From Leucothrix mucor DSM 2157 (GTDB lineage Bacteria; Pseudomonadota; Gammaproteobacteria; Thiotrichales; Thiotrichaceae), in NCBI RefSeq assembly GCF_000419525.1, contig NZ_ATTE01000001.1, positions 1,240,001 to 1,304,000 on the forward strand: a stretch of DNA of 64,000 nt, given 5' to 3'. Below are positions 29,242 to 37,795 of this stretch, piece after piece. The position numbers and the translations under genes were made by a program. Below the pieces are notes generated by a model. That model did no database searches and was not told the DNA's origin. It saw only the letters and a list, made by a program, of their open reading frames with translations. Within the stretch, counting starts at the first letter, position 1. Each line of letters opens with the position of its first letter.

Positions 29242-30900
29242 ATGTCGCAGTCATTTGATTACATTGTAGTGGGGGCCGGCTCTGCCGGCTGCCTGCTAGC
29301 CAACCGCCTAAGCAAAGACCCATCAAAACAGGTTTTGCTATTAGAGGCCGGTAAAGCCGATCGCTATCCGTGGATTCATATACCCGTCGGTTACCTGTAT
29401 TGCATCGGTAATCCGCGTACCGATTGGCTCTACCAAACCGAGCCGGACAAGGGGCTCAATGGCCGAACCCTGCGTTACCCGCGCGGCAAAACGCTGGGCG
29501 GTTGCTCATCCATCAATGGCATGATTTACATGCGTGGTCAGGCTCGGGATTATGATAACTGGGCCACGCTCACCAAGGATGAGGACTGGACCTGGGATAA
29601 GGCGCTGCCGTATTTCAAAGTGCATGAGAACCACTACAAGCTCGATAATAACGAGAACCCACCCAGCAAAGCCGGTGGTAAATTCTCCGATTTACACGGG
29701 CATAATGGGGAGTGGCGGGTTGAAAAACAGCGCTTGCGCTGGGATGTTTTAGACTCTTTTGCTGAAGCGGCGACGCAAACTGGTATCGAAAAAACGGATG
29801 ATTTTAATACCGGCGATAATGCGGGCGTTGGCTACTTTGATGTGAACCAAAAGTCCGGCTGGCGCTGGAATACCTCAAAAGCCTTTTTGCGACCGGCTAA
29901 ACAGCGCAGCAATTTAACCATCTGGACCGAAGCGCAAGTTGAGCGGCTGACCTTTGAAAAAGACAGCGATGGCAAGCTTCGTTGCAGCGGTGCTGTGGTT
30001 AATAAAGCAGGGCAGTCGGTTACGGTCAATGCGACGGGTGAGGTGGTGCTATCGGCTGGTGCCATTGGCTCGCCACAGATCTTGCAGTTATCCGGTATCG
30101 GCCCGGCAGAGCTATTAAAAAGCCATGGTATTGAGGTGCAGTTAGATGCGCCGGGCGTGGGTGAAAACCTGCAAGATCATCTGCAAATTCGCGCTGTGTT
30201 TAAGGTGAAAAACACCAAAACGCTGAATACCATGGCTAACTCTTTGCTGGGTAAAGCGGCTATTGGTTTGGAGTATGCACTTAAGCGTAGCGGCCCAATG
30301 AGTATGTCGCCTAGCCAGCTTGGCGCTTTTACCAAGTCTGACCCAAGCCGCCCACATGCGAATCTGGAGTACCATGTGCAGCCTTTAAGCTTGGAAGCCT
30401 TTGGGGAGGATTTGCATGCGTTTCCGGCGATCACGGTGAGTGTGTGTAATCTCAACCCGACCAGCCGTGGTCACGTGCGCATTCGCTCCAATAACTTTAA
30501 AGATGCACCGATGATTTCGCCAAACTATCTGGCGACTGCGGATGATCGCAAAGTGGCGGCCGATAGCTTGCGCCAAGTGCGTGAGATCGTCGCGCAACCG
30601 GCAATGGGTGAGTATCAAGCAGAAGAGTTTAAGCCCGGCGTGCAGTTCCAAACGGACGAGGAGTTGGCAAAACTGGCGGGTGATATCGCTAACACAATCT
30701 TCCACCCAGTCGGCACGGTGAAGATGGGGCACGACGATGATCCAATGGCGGTCGTGGATTCACATCTGCGAGTGAGAGGCGTGCAAGGCTTGCGCGTGGT
30801 CGATGCCAGCATTATGCCTGAGATTACCAGCGGCAATACCAATTCGCCGACCTTGATGATCGCAGAAAAAGCCGCCGCCTGGATGGTGAATGGCGATTAG
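29242..30900 (+). CDS. dddA: GMC-family flavin alcohol dehydrogenase (choline dehydrogenase-like, DddA type)
   Basis: 552 aa. FAD-binding VVGAGSAGCLLANRLS at the N-terminus, GMC signature 1 (RGKTLGGCSSINGMIYMRG), signature 2 (GAIGSPQILQLSGIGPAE) and the C-terminal catalytic region FHPVGTVKMG followed by VVDASIMPEITSGNTNSPTLMIAEKAA. Choline dehydrogenase (BetA) belongs to the same family, but the neighbours are not a betaine aldehyde dehydrogenase and BetI. In Halomonas HTNK1 a GMC enzyme, DddA, oxidises 3-hydroxypropionate to malonate semialdehyde beside dddC and dddD, the same partners as here. GAGGATC precedes the start; it lies 16 bp after dddC and 26 bp before the CoA-transferase. Confidence 0.82.
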   Translation: MSQSFDYIVVGAGSAGCLLANRLSKDPSKQVLLLEAGKADRYPWIHIPVGYLYCIGNPRTDWLYQTEPDKGLNGRTLRYPRGKTLGGCSSINGMIYMRGQARDYDNWATLTKDEDWTWDKALPYFKVHENHYKLDNNENPPSKAGGKFSDLHGHNGEWRVEKQRLRWDVLDSFAEAATQTGIEKTDDFNTGDNAGVGYFDVNQKSGWRWNTSKAFLRPAKQRSNLTIWTEAQVERLTFEKDSDGKLRCSGAVVNKAGQSVTVNATGEVVLSAGAIGSPQILQLSGIGPAELLKSHGIEVQLDAPGVGENLQDHLQIRAVFKVKNTKTLNTMANSLLGKAAIGLEYALKRSGPMSMSPSQLGAFTKSDPSRPHANLEYHVQPLSLEAFGEDLHAFPAITVSVCNLNPTSRGHVRIRSNNFKDAPMISPNYLATADDRKVAADSLRQVREIVAQPAMGEYQAEEFKPGVQFQTDEELAKLAGDIANTIFHPVGTVKMGHDDDPMAVVDSHLRVRGVQGLRVVDASIMPEITSGNTNSPTLMIAEKAAAWMVNGD

Positions 30901-30926
30901 CCATAAATAATATATTGGAGCATAAG

Positions 30927-33440
30927 ATGATGCGCAGTAAAGCTTCTGAGTTGCCGCTTAAGGGCGTGAAAGTCGTTGATTTTGGTCAGTACATTGCTGG
31001 CCCCGCCGTGGGTATGATGTTGGCGGATTTGGGTGCAACGGTGGTGCATATCGACCCACCGGATGGGCCGTTTTGGGATAACCCCGCCAATGCCACACTC
31101 AACCGCAATAAACTCATTCTTAATCTGGACCTTAAAACTGAATCCGGTCTGGAGCAGGCTAAAGCCTTGATCGCGGCCAGTGATATCGTGATTGAAGGAT
31201 TCCGCCCCGGAAAAATGGCCAAGCTAGGGTTGGACTTTGCAGCGCTGCGCGCAGAGCGGCCTCAGCTGATTACCTTATCGATTCCGGGCTTTGCTTCTAA
31301 CGATGAGCAACGTCGTGAGCTGCGGGCGTATGAGAGTGTAATTTCCGCCAGCTCCGGTGTGTTTACCGATATGGGCTTAAACCGGGTATTGATGGGCATT
31401 AATCCCTCGTTTTCACCGCTGCCATTGCCATCGGCTTATGGTGCGATGTTGGCAGCTTCATCCGTCGTGATGGCTTTGCAGGCGCGCGAAGAAAATGGCT
31501 TGGGCGATTCTATTGAAGTGCCACTGGCGGCTGCGGCAATGGAAGGCTTATGCTACAACTCAATCGATATCGAAGGCATCCCAGAGCGGTACGTTACACA
31601 ACGGGAAGCGGAGATCACGCGCCGCCGGGTTGAAGGCTTGCCGATGAACTTGGTGTATGACGAGCTTCAGGAGTTGCTCGACCCATTCTATCGCAGCTAT
31701 ATGTGCAAAGACGGGCGCATGTTCTACGTGGTTTGCCCCAGCCATAAGCACCATGCTAAGCGCTGCCTTGAAGTACTGGATATCTACGATGAGCTGGTCG
31801 AAGAGGGCTTAAGCGAAGAGGACGATACCTATTTACCGAGCTCCGAGTGGTCATCTGATACCTCGCTGGGTGTGTACCCCATGCCGAAGTTCTGGGCGGA
31901 TAAAATCGCGGAAAAAATGAAAGAGGTGTTTCTAACCCGTACTTCCAAAGAGTGGCAAAAGCTATTCGGGAAAGATGGCATTCCCGGAGCGCCGCAGCGT
32001 TGGCTGCAGGAGTGGATTCACGATGACTTTGCCGAAACAGCAGGCTTGATGATTGAAGTGCCTGACCCAGAGTACGGCATGATGATTCAACCCGGCCCGA
32101 TTGTGTGGTTGGAGGAGAGTGGTGAGGAAATGCTAACACCACAGCCTCGGCAGTGGGTCGATTTTGATACCGCACTGAGTGCATTCAAAAGCATTAAAAC
32201 CAAGCTGCCTGCCATCACCAATCCGGATGATCGCAGCGGCTGGTTGGAAGGCGTGAAAATATTGGACTTATGCAATGTCATTGCCGGACCACATTCGGCC
32301 TGCTATCTGGCGCGCTTTGGTGCCGAGGTGATTAAGCTCGACCCTGCCACGCCAATGTACGACAGCTGGAACACGGTCATTTATGGCATGTCGCAAATGC
32401 AGGGCAAGCGCTCGATTCTGGCGGACATTCGTTCTGAAAAGGGCCGTGAGGTTTTTGAGAAATTAGTGAAGTCGGTGGATGTGATTATCTGGAATGCGCC
32501 GGATAGCCAAATCAAAAAAATGGGTCTAGATACGGAGGGCTTGCGGGGCATTAATCCCGAGGCAATCTTCTGCAAACTGGATTGCTTTAGTGGTGTGCGC
32601 AGTGGGCCGTGCAGCAACTTTGTTGGTTACGATGATCTGGTTCAGGCATCTACCGGCATTATGCTGCGCTTCGGTGGCGCGATGGATACTCCCGAAGAGC
32701 ACGCACATGTCGGTACTATTGACGTGATGTGTGGCTTTGGCGGAGCCATGACAGTCGCTACTGCGTTGTATCAAAAATATAAAACCGGACGCATTGGCCG
32801 CGGGCGCACCTCATTAACTGCCAATAGCGCTTTACTGCAAATTCCGTTTTGCTTTGATTACCGCAAGCGTGGTCTGTTTGATGAGCCTTCGGGCCGCGAA
32901 GCCAGTGGCTACGACGCACTCACGCGATTTTATTACACCGCCTCTGGTGAATACGTCTTGCTGAGCGCGTATGAGTCGGATATTCACCGGCTGGAACAAG
33001 TGGAAGGCTTACAAGGTTTTACCGAGCTGGGTGCTGATGAGCGCGCGCTATTTTTAGCGACTGCCTTTTTGGGGGCCAGTGGTTCGGATTGGGTGGAGCG
33101 ACTGCAAGCGGCGGATGTGGGGGCGGTTGTCTGTGAAAATATTGACTCCTTGCGGGTGAATTATAGCCGCATTGCCGATGGCACCTCAGGCATTGATCGG
33201 GGCAGCTATTCCTTCTCGATCTTTGAAGATCACCCCAGCGGCCACAAAGTCACTCAGCTCGACCCTTATGCCGTGCGCCCGACTCGCAGCAGTGTATTTG
33301 CCTTATCGCGCCCTGAGAAATTCGGACGCTCAACGCGTGAAGTATTGGCTGAGCTAGCCTATAGCGAGGCTGAAATTGATGGATTAATTAACAGTGGAGA
33401 TTTAAGTGAAAGCTGGAGCAAGGAATACTTGCCCAGTTAG
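30927..33440 (+). CDS. dddD: Two-domain class III CoA-transferase, DddD-type DMSP lyase
   Basis: 837 aa, the DddD length, about twice a normal CaiB/BaiF enzyme. Domain 1 (about 8-400) begins GVKVVDFGQYIAGPAVGMMLADLGATV; domain 2 (about 425-830) begins GVKILDLCNVIAGPHSACYLARFGAEVIKLD. Domain 2 keeps the Asp expected for the acyl-CoA-transferase nucleophile in GYDDLVQA (Asp569/570); the equivalent place in domain 1 reads AYESVISA and lacks it, so only the second half is likely to be catalytic. DddD turns DMSP plus acyl-CoA into DMS and 3-hydroxypropionyl-CoA. I chose ATG 30927 (GGAG 6 nt upstream); a TTG at 30915 is in frame. Carnitine or other CoA-transferase is the alternative, but length and neighbours favour DddD. 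Confidence 0.82.
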   Translation: MMRSKASELPLKGVKVVDFGQYIAGPAVGMMLADLGATVVHIDPPDGPFWDNPANATLNRNKLILNLDLKTESGLEQAKALIAASDIVIEGFRPGKMAKLGLDFAALRAERPQLITLSIPGFASNDEQRRELRAYESVISASSGVFTDMGLNRVLMGINPSFSPLPLPSAYGAMLAASSVVMALQAREENGLGDSIEVPLAAAAMEGLCYNSIDIEGIPERYVTQREAEITRRRVEGLPMNLVYDELQELLDPFYRSYMCKDGRMFYVVCPSHKHHAKRCLEVLDIYDELVEEGLSEEDDTYLPSSEWSSDTSLGVYPMPKFWADKIAEKMKEVFLTRTSKEWQKLFGKDGIPGAPQRWLQEWIHDDFAETAGLMIEVPDPEYGMMIQPGPIVWLEESGEEMLTPQPRQWVDFDTALSAFKSIKTKLPAITNPDDRSGWLEGVKILDLCNVIAGPHSACYLARFGAEVIKLDPATPMYDSWNTVIYGMSQMQGKRSILADIRSEKGREVFEKLVKSVDVIIWNAPDSQIKKMGLDTEGLRGINPEAIFCKLDCFSGVRSGPCSNFVGYDDLVQASTGIMLRFGGAMDTPEEHAHVGTIDVMCGFGGAMTVATALYQKYKTGRIGRGRTSLTANSALLQIPFCFDYRKRGLFDEPSGREASGYDALTRFYYTASGEYVLLSAYESDIHRLEQVEGLQGFTELGADERALFLATAFLGASGSDWVERLQAADVGAVVCENIDSLRVNYSRIADGTSGIDRGSYSFSIFEDHPSGHKVTQLDPYAVRPTRSSVFALSRPEKFGRSTREVLAELAYSEAEIDGLINSGDLSESWSKEYLPS

Positions 33441-33456
33441 GTGTAATAGCGTACTA

Positions 33457-33507
33457 GTCAGCGCGTAGTGGCCGCCGGGCCTTGTGTTTGCCCGGATGCG
33501 CGCTGAC
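33457..33507. promoter_or_regulatory. Nested hairpin between dddD and dddT
   Basis: Outer stem GTCAGCGCG (33457-33465) with CGCGCTGAC (33499-33507), perfect 9 bp. Inner stem CCGGGC (33475-33480) with GCCCGG (33490-33495), perfect 6 bp, loop of 9. No T-tract follows, so it resembles an intercistronic processing or stability element more than an intrinsic terminator. The transporter start is 34 bp downstream. Confidence 0.6.
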
Positions 33508-33541
33508 ATTCACACGTTCGTAAACAAAAAAGGAGAGATCT

Positions 33542-35197
33542 ATGGCGCATAAGCCACCATTAATGGATTTGCCCATCAAAGTCGCCGACGGCGGTTTTTA
33601 TGATGGGTTTAATAAGGATGTAACGATTACCGCCAAAATATTATTGGGTACCTTAATCATTTGGGCAATCGCATTTCCAGATAACGCTTCTAGTGTCTTA
33701 AATGGCATTAGCGGCTTTTTGCTAGCTCACTTCGCGACCTGGTACATCGGGGTCGTTGCGTTCTTTATTATCGCCTGTGTGTTATTGGCGGTTATTCCTA
33801 AGTCGGGAAAGCTGATTTTAGGCTTACCGGGCGATAAGCCCGAGTTCTCCAACTTCTCATGGTTTTCGATGATGTTTGGGGCGGGTATTGGTATCGGTAT
33901 GTTGACCTTTGCCACAGCTGAGCCAATGTATCACTTTGCGAATAATCCTGAAGTCATTCAAGGGATCAGCGACCCCTCGGCAGCTAACAATGTGACCTTC
34001 GCCTACAAGTGGTCGTTCTTGCATTGGGGATTCTCTGCGTGGGCTTGCTATGCCTTGGTTGGTCTGTCTTTGGGCTACTTTTCATTCCGTCGTAACTTGC
34101 CGTTAACCATTCGTGCCGGGCTTACGCCGTTGTTTGGTCGGAGCTTATCTGGCCCACTTGGTCATGCGGTGGATATTGTTGCGGTGGTCGCAACGGTACT
34201 GGGTGTTGCGCAAACGCTGGGCTTTGGTGTCGAGCAGTTTGTCGCTGGTTTGTATCGCATTGGTGTGGGTGATTGGCTGGTCGATGCAGATGGTAAAGCA
34301 ACCACTAGCGCGATTATCTTTGCTTTGGTTGTGATCATGGGCGCGTCGACCTTATCCGCACTGTCGGGCGTTGGTAAAGGTATTAAGTGGTTGTCTAATA
34401 TCAATATGGTCTTAAGCTTCTTCCTGTTGATATTCTTCCTGATCTTCGGCTCGACCTTCTTTGGTCTGCAAGCGCTGTACATGGGAATCTTCGAATACAT
34501 CGTTAGCTTACCGGACCTGCTATTCACCGTTTGGAGTGCTGATGGCACCGAAACCGGCGATGCCTTAGCGGGTTGGCAAGGTGGCTGGTCGGTATTTTAC
34601 TGGGCTTGGTGGATTGCGTTCGCGCCGTTTGTTGGTGTGTTTTTAGCGCGTATTTCCAGAGGCCGTAGCGTGCGTGAATACGTGCTTGGCGCGATGATAA
34701 TCCCATCCGTTATGTGCTTTATCTGGTTCACGACCGTAGGTGGTACCGCAATTGATCTTACTCTGAACGGTGGTGCAGGTGATGCGATATCTGGCGCAGG
34801 GCAAGAGTCGCAATTGTTTGCCATGTTGGATGTGATGCTGTCTGATTCCCTTTCATGGATTATGGCGATCGTAGTCGTTGTGCTGTTGTTGACTTACCTT
34901 GTCACCACCGCTGACTCGGCAATCCTAATCGTAAACACCATTAACTCTGGTGGCGATGAAGGGCCAAAAGCCCGTCCGCACATTATCTTCTGGGGATTGG
35001 TGTTGGCGTTTGTAGTTGGTGCGCTATTGGTAATCGGCGGGCTGGGTGCCATTAAAACGGCGATGGTGATTGGTGCGTTGCCGTTTAGTTTGGTGATGGT
35101 GCTGATGGGTATTGCCTTGATTAAGGGCATTATTAAAGATGGCTTCCGTAAGCAGAATGGCGTGCCGAGTACTGATCCTAATGCTAGTAATGTTTGA
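33542..35197 (+). CDS. dddT: BCCT-family betaine/choline/carnitine-type transporter (DddT type)
   Basis: 551 aa, about 12 transmembrane helices. BCCT hallmarks: GAGIGIGMLTFATAEPMYHFANNP, the aromatic-rich FLHWGFSAWACYALVGL, and the signature YWAWWIAFAPFVGVFLARISRGRSVREYVLG. Family members import trimethylammonium compounds or the tertiary sulfonium analogue DMSP with Na+ or H+. Beside dddD this is most simply a DMSP importer. The start has AAAAGGAGAGATCT ahead of ATG 33542. The C-terminus is short, without the long osmosensing tail of BetP, which fits catabolic uptake rather than osmoprotection. An intrinsic terminator follows at 35220-35248. Confidence 0.85.
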   Translation: MAHKPPLMDLPIKVADGGFYDGFNKDVTITAKILLGTLIIWAIAFPDNASSVLNGISGFLLAHFATWYIGVVAFFIIACVLLAVIPKSGKLILGLPGDKPEFSNFSWFSMMFGAGIGIGMLTFATAEPMYHFANNPEVIQGISDPSAANNVTFAYKWSFLHWGFSAWACYALVGLSLGYFSFRRNLPLTIRAGLTPLFGRSLSGPLGHAVDIVAVVATVLGVAQTLGFGVEQFVAGLYRIGVGDWLVDADGKATTSAIIFALVVIMGASTLSALSGVGKGIKWLSNINMVLSFFLLIFFLIFGSTFFGLQALYMGIFEYIVSLPDLLFTVWSADGTETGDALAGWQGGWSVFYWAWWIAFAPFVGVFLARISRGRSVREYVLGAMIIPSVMCFIWFTTVGGTAIDLTLNGGAGDAISGAGQESQLFAMLDVMLSDSLSWIMAIVVVVLLLTYLVTTADSAILIVNTINSGGDEGPKARPHIIFWGLVLAFVVGALLVIGGLGAIKTAMVIGALPFSLVMVLMGIALIKGIIKDGFRKQNGVPSTDPNASNV

Positions 35198-35219
35198 TTA
35201 ATTAGATCGACGTTAGACA

Positions 35220-35248
35220 AGCGGGGCTGCAATGGCTCCGCTTTTTTT
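35220..35248 (+). terminator. Intrinsic terminator after dddT
   Basis: Stem AGCGGGGC (35220-35227) with GCTCCGCT (35235-35242) containing one G-T pair, loop TGCAATG, followed by a run of seven T. It closes the putative dddCADT transcript. Confidence 0.85.
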
Positions 35249-35479
35249 ACCATCAAAGAACCTGTCCAGAGCATTCAATCTAGGATGCATTTTAGTATCA
35301 ACCATTTTCTGGGGTTGGCAAGAACTTCCGGTCAGGATTAAGCCTAAATTAAGTTAAATAATGCATTATGTGCTGTAGCATAATTTTTTTACACAATGCT
35401 TATTTCAAACAACTTTTCACCTCATCCAGATGCTATGAAGAATCAGAAATTTTTTAGGAATATTCAGACCGATAGTGTC

Positions 35480-36640
35480 ATGGATACGGTTTCACTGCGA
35501 GAAATACAGTCAGAAATAACCAAGCTAAAAAACAAACTTACTCCAAAAATAATCAACTATCTCGCTATCCTGTCGGTGTTGTCATTCCCTATTTCGTTGT
35601 ACAGGACAGTTGAGACCGAGTGGTTTGAGCTTACAACCTTGCTGCATTACTCCGTTTTCTTTTTGGCTGGGGTATTATTTTTAAGTCGACATCACGTTGA
35701 TCACAAGGTCGTTATTTACTATTTAGCGTACTCAGGTTTGATCTTCAGCAGTACAGAGTTTCTGGCCTTTGGGTTTATGGGGATTGGCGAGTTGAGCGCT
35801 GCCTTTACCGTTATGGTGTCCTTCTTCTATCTTGATAAGCGCATCACCATTCTGGTCACTATAATCGCTTCGTCATTTTATTTTATTTCGATGAATAACT
35901 TTGTCATTCAGCAGCAAGCGTTGCCCGTTCCTGCCGCCGACTTTCTGAAGTCACCAGTGAACTGGTTGGCTATTTATTTCAATGCAGCCGTGTTCTTTTT
36001 CTTTATCGGTATCTGTACTGAGTGCGTGCATAAAAAGATGATTAATCTGGGAAAGGCGCTCAGAGAGAAGAGTATTAAAATCGAAGAGCAAAATAAGAGA
36101 ATCGAGTATTTAGCGAACCATGATCAACTCACCGGGCTTCCTTCTCACCGCATTGTCGGCGATAAATTGCAACAAGCGATGGATGCGGCAAAGCAAAATG
36201 GACATCGGTCCGCGCTACTGTTTTTGGATTTAGACGGTTTTAAAGCGGTCAATGATACGCATGGTCATGAGGCAGGTGATGTTCTCCTGAAAAAAATTGC
36301 GAGTCGTATAAAGCATACAGTATCTGATGGAGACAATGCATGCCGAATCGGCGGGGACGAGTTTTTAATCATCATTAGTCAGATCACGAATGAGGATTGT
36401 CTTAAAAAAATCTGTACAGACTTAATTGATTCAATCGCAAAGCCAGTACACTTTAAAGACACGTCGCTGACTGTGGGGGCCAGTATCGGTGCGGCTGTTT
36501 ACCCGAGCTGTGCCAATAATGCTAAAGATCTGCGTGCTAAAGCTGATGAACTTATGTATCAGGTAAAAAGGAGCGGCAAAAACAATTACCGGATTGCTCG
36601 CATCGCGACTTCGAGTCAGCCCCAATTGATTTGTAGTTGA
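35480..36640 (+). CDS. Membrane-anchored diguanylate cyclase (GGDEF), first of a tandem pair
   Basis: 386 aa from the ATG at 35480; the frame is open up to 35396, but 35480 aligns with the start of the paralogous next gene. The N-terminal half has about five to six hydrophobic helices (residues 25-170) and no recognisable periplasmic sensor; a short coiled coil (KSIKIEEQNKRIEYLANHD) leads into the cytoplasmic GGDEF domain with LTGLPSHR, FLDLDGFKAVNDTHGHEAGD and the active site RIGGDEF. It should make cyclic di-GMP. The inhibitory I-site is not conserved: the place of R-x-x-D reads SDGD. It ends 2 nt before the next gene. Confidence 0.87.
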   Translation: MDTVSLREIQSEITKLKNKLTPKIINYLAILSVLSFPISLYRTVETEWFELTTLLHYSVFFLAGVLFLSRHHVDHKVVIYYLAYSGLIFSSTEFLAFGFMGIGELSAAFTVMVSFFYLDKRITILVTIIASSFYFISMNNFVIQQQALPVPAADFLKSPVNWLAIYFNAAVFFFFIGICTECVHKKMINLGKALREKSIKIEEQNKRIEYLANHDQLTGLPSHRIVGDKLQQAMDAAKQNGHRSALLFLDLDGFKAVNDTHGHEAGDVLLKKIASRIKHTVSDGDNACRIGGDEFLIIISQITNEDCLKKICTDLIDSIAKPVHFKDTSLTVGASIGAAVYPSCANNAKDLRAKADELMYQVKRSGKNNYRIARIATSSQPQLICS

Positions 36641-36642
36641 TT

Positions 36643-37773
36643 ATGAAATATAGATTATCCCATATTGATGAGGAGTTGGCGCAGTTCAAAAACAATGCGG
36701 CACCGAAACTTATTCTATTTCTGGCGATAGCGAGTGTGTTTTCGCTGCCCATTTCAATCTACCGTATGGTTCTGACAGAAACGTACAACTTCAGCTCATT
36801 GCTGCACTTTACGATTTATATAGCCGTTGCGGTTGTCTATCTGTTTCGTCACAAGGCTACCTACCAAACCTTTGTCTATTTGCTTTTATACTGCTGCCTG
36901 ATGCTGTGCTACACCGAGTTAAATGACTACGGATTTATGGGGGTTGGTGAGTTGACTGCAATGCTAACGGTTTTGTTCGCATTGTTTCATCTGGGAAGGC
37001 GAATGACCATTTTGGTTGTCGTGTTGGTTTCTGTTATTTATTTTTCCGCGATGCTCCAGTTTACCTACCTGGACAAGGTACTACCGCTATCGGCTGAGCA
37101 GCTTAAAGGGTCTGGCGTATTCTGGGCTGCAATTTATATGAATGCGTTGATTTTTTTCTTTCTGATTGGTGTCTGTACAACGACTATTCACAAGAAAATG
37201 ATAGCGCTAGGTGCGTATCTCAACGAACAAAATAATCAAATAGAAGCGCAAAATAGGCGTATTGAATTTTTGGCAAACCATGATTCACTGACCGGCTTAC
37301 CTTCCTTAAGGCTTGCCAGTGAAAGATTGGAGCAAGCCATTTCTGATGCAGATAAAGGGAATCATAAAGCAGCCCTGTTGTTTTTGGATTTGGATGGCTT
37401 TAAATATGTGAACGATACTTATGGTCATGAAGCCGGAGATAGATTGCTTCAGATCGTTTCTGAGCGACTCAATAAAACCACCTCCACGAGTGATACCGCC
37501 TGCAGGATCGGTGGTGATGAGTTTTGGGTGATTGTCCGTCGCGTGGAAAGTTATGAGCAGATCGAGAAGATCTGCTCTGATTTAGTGGATGTTATTGGCC
37601 AACCAATTGACCACGAGCAAGAGCAGCTATCTGTTGGTGCGAGTATTGGTGCTGCTACTTACCCGTGTTGTGCCAAAGATTCCAAAGGCTTAAAATCCAA
37701 AGCAGACGAGCTGATGTACGAAGTAAAGCGGTCTGGGAAGAATAGCTACCGCATTGCAACGAGCACAGCTTAA
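36643..37773 (+). CDS. Membrane-anchored diguanylate cyclase (GGDEF), second of a tandem pair
   Basis: 376 aa from ATG 36643 (TTG at 36637 is also in frame). Same architecture as the preceding gene: hydrophobic N-terminal half, LASERLEQAI, FLDLDGFKYVNDTYGHEAGD and active site RIGGDEFWVI. The two proteins align over their full length (e.g. LAILSVLSFPISLYR against LAIASVFSLPISIYR), so this is a tandem duplication that has since diverged. The I-site Arg is again missing (STSD before TACRIGGDEF). The gap of two bases between the genes implies translational coupling. Confidence 0.87.
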   Translation: MKYRLSHIDEELAQFKNNAAPKLILFLAIASVFSLPISIYRMVLTETYNFSSLLHFTIYIAVAVVYLFRHKATYQTFVYLLLYCCLMLCYTELNDYGFMGVGELTAMLTVLFALFHLGRRMTILVVVLVSVIYFSAMLQFTYLDKVLPLSAEQLKGSGVFWAAIYMNALIFFFLIGVCTTTIHKKMIALGAYLNEQNNQIEAQNRRIEFLANHDSLTGLPSLRLASERLEQAISDADKGNHKAALLFLDLDGFKYVNDTYGHEAGDRLLQIVSERLNKTTSTSDTACRIGGDEFWVIVRRVESYEQIEKICSDLVDVIGQPIDHEQEQLSVGASIGAATYPCCAKDSKGLKSKADELMYEVKRSGKNSYRIATSTA

Positions 37774-37795
37774 TCATGCTCCACTTCCAGATTGA

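Noticed and set aside
26699-35197. Reading the CoA-transferase/GMC/BCCT cluster as choline-betaine or carnitine metabolism
   Set aside because: No betaine aldehyde dehydrogenase, BetI or carnitine acyl-CoA genes are present; the 837-aa two-domain transferase together with an MMSDH-type enzyme fits DddD-type DMSP catabolism better.
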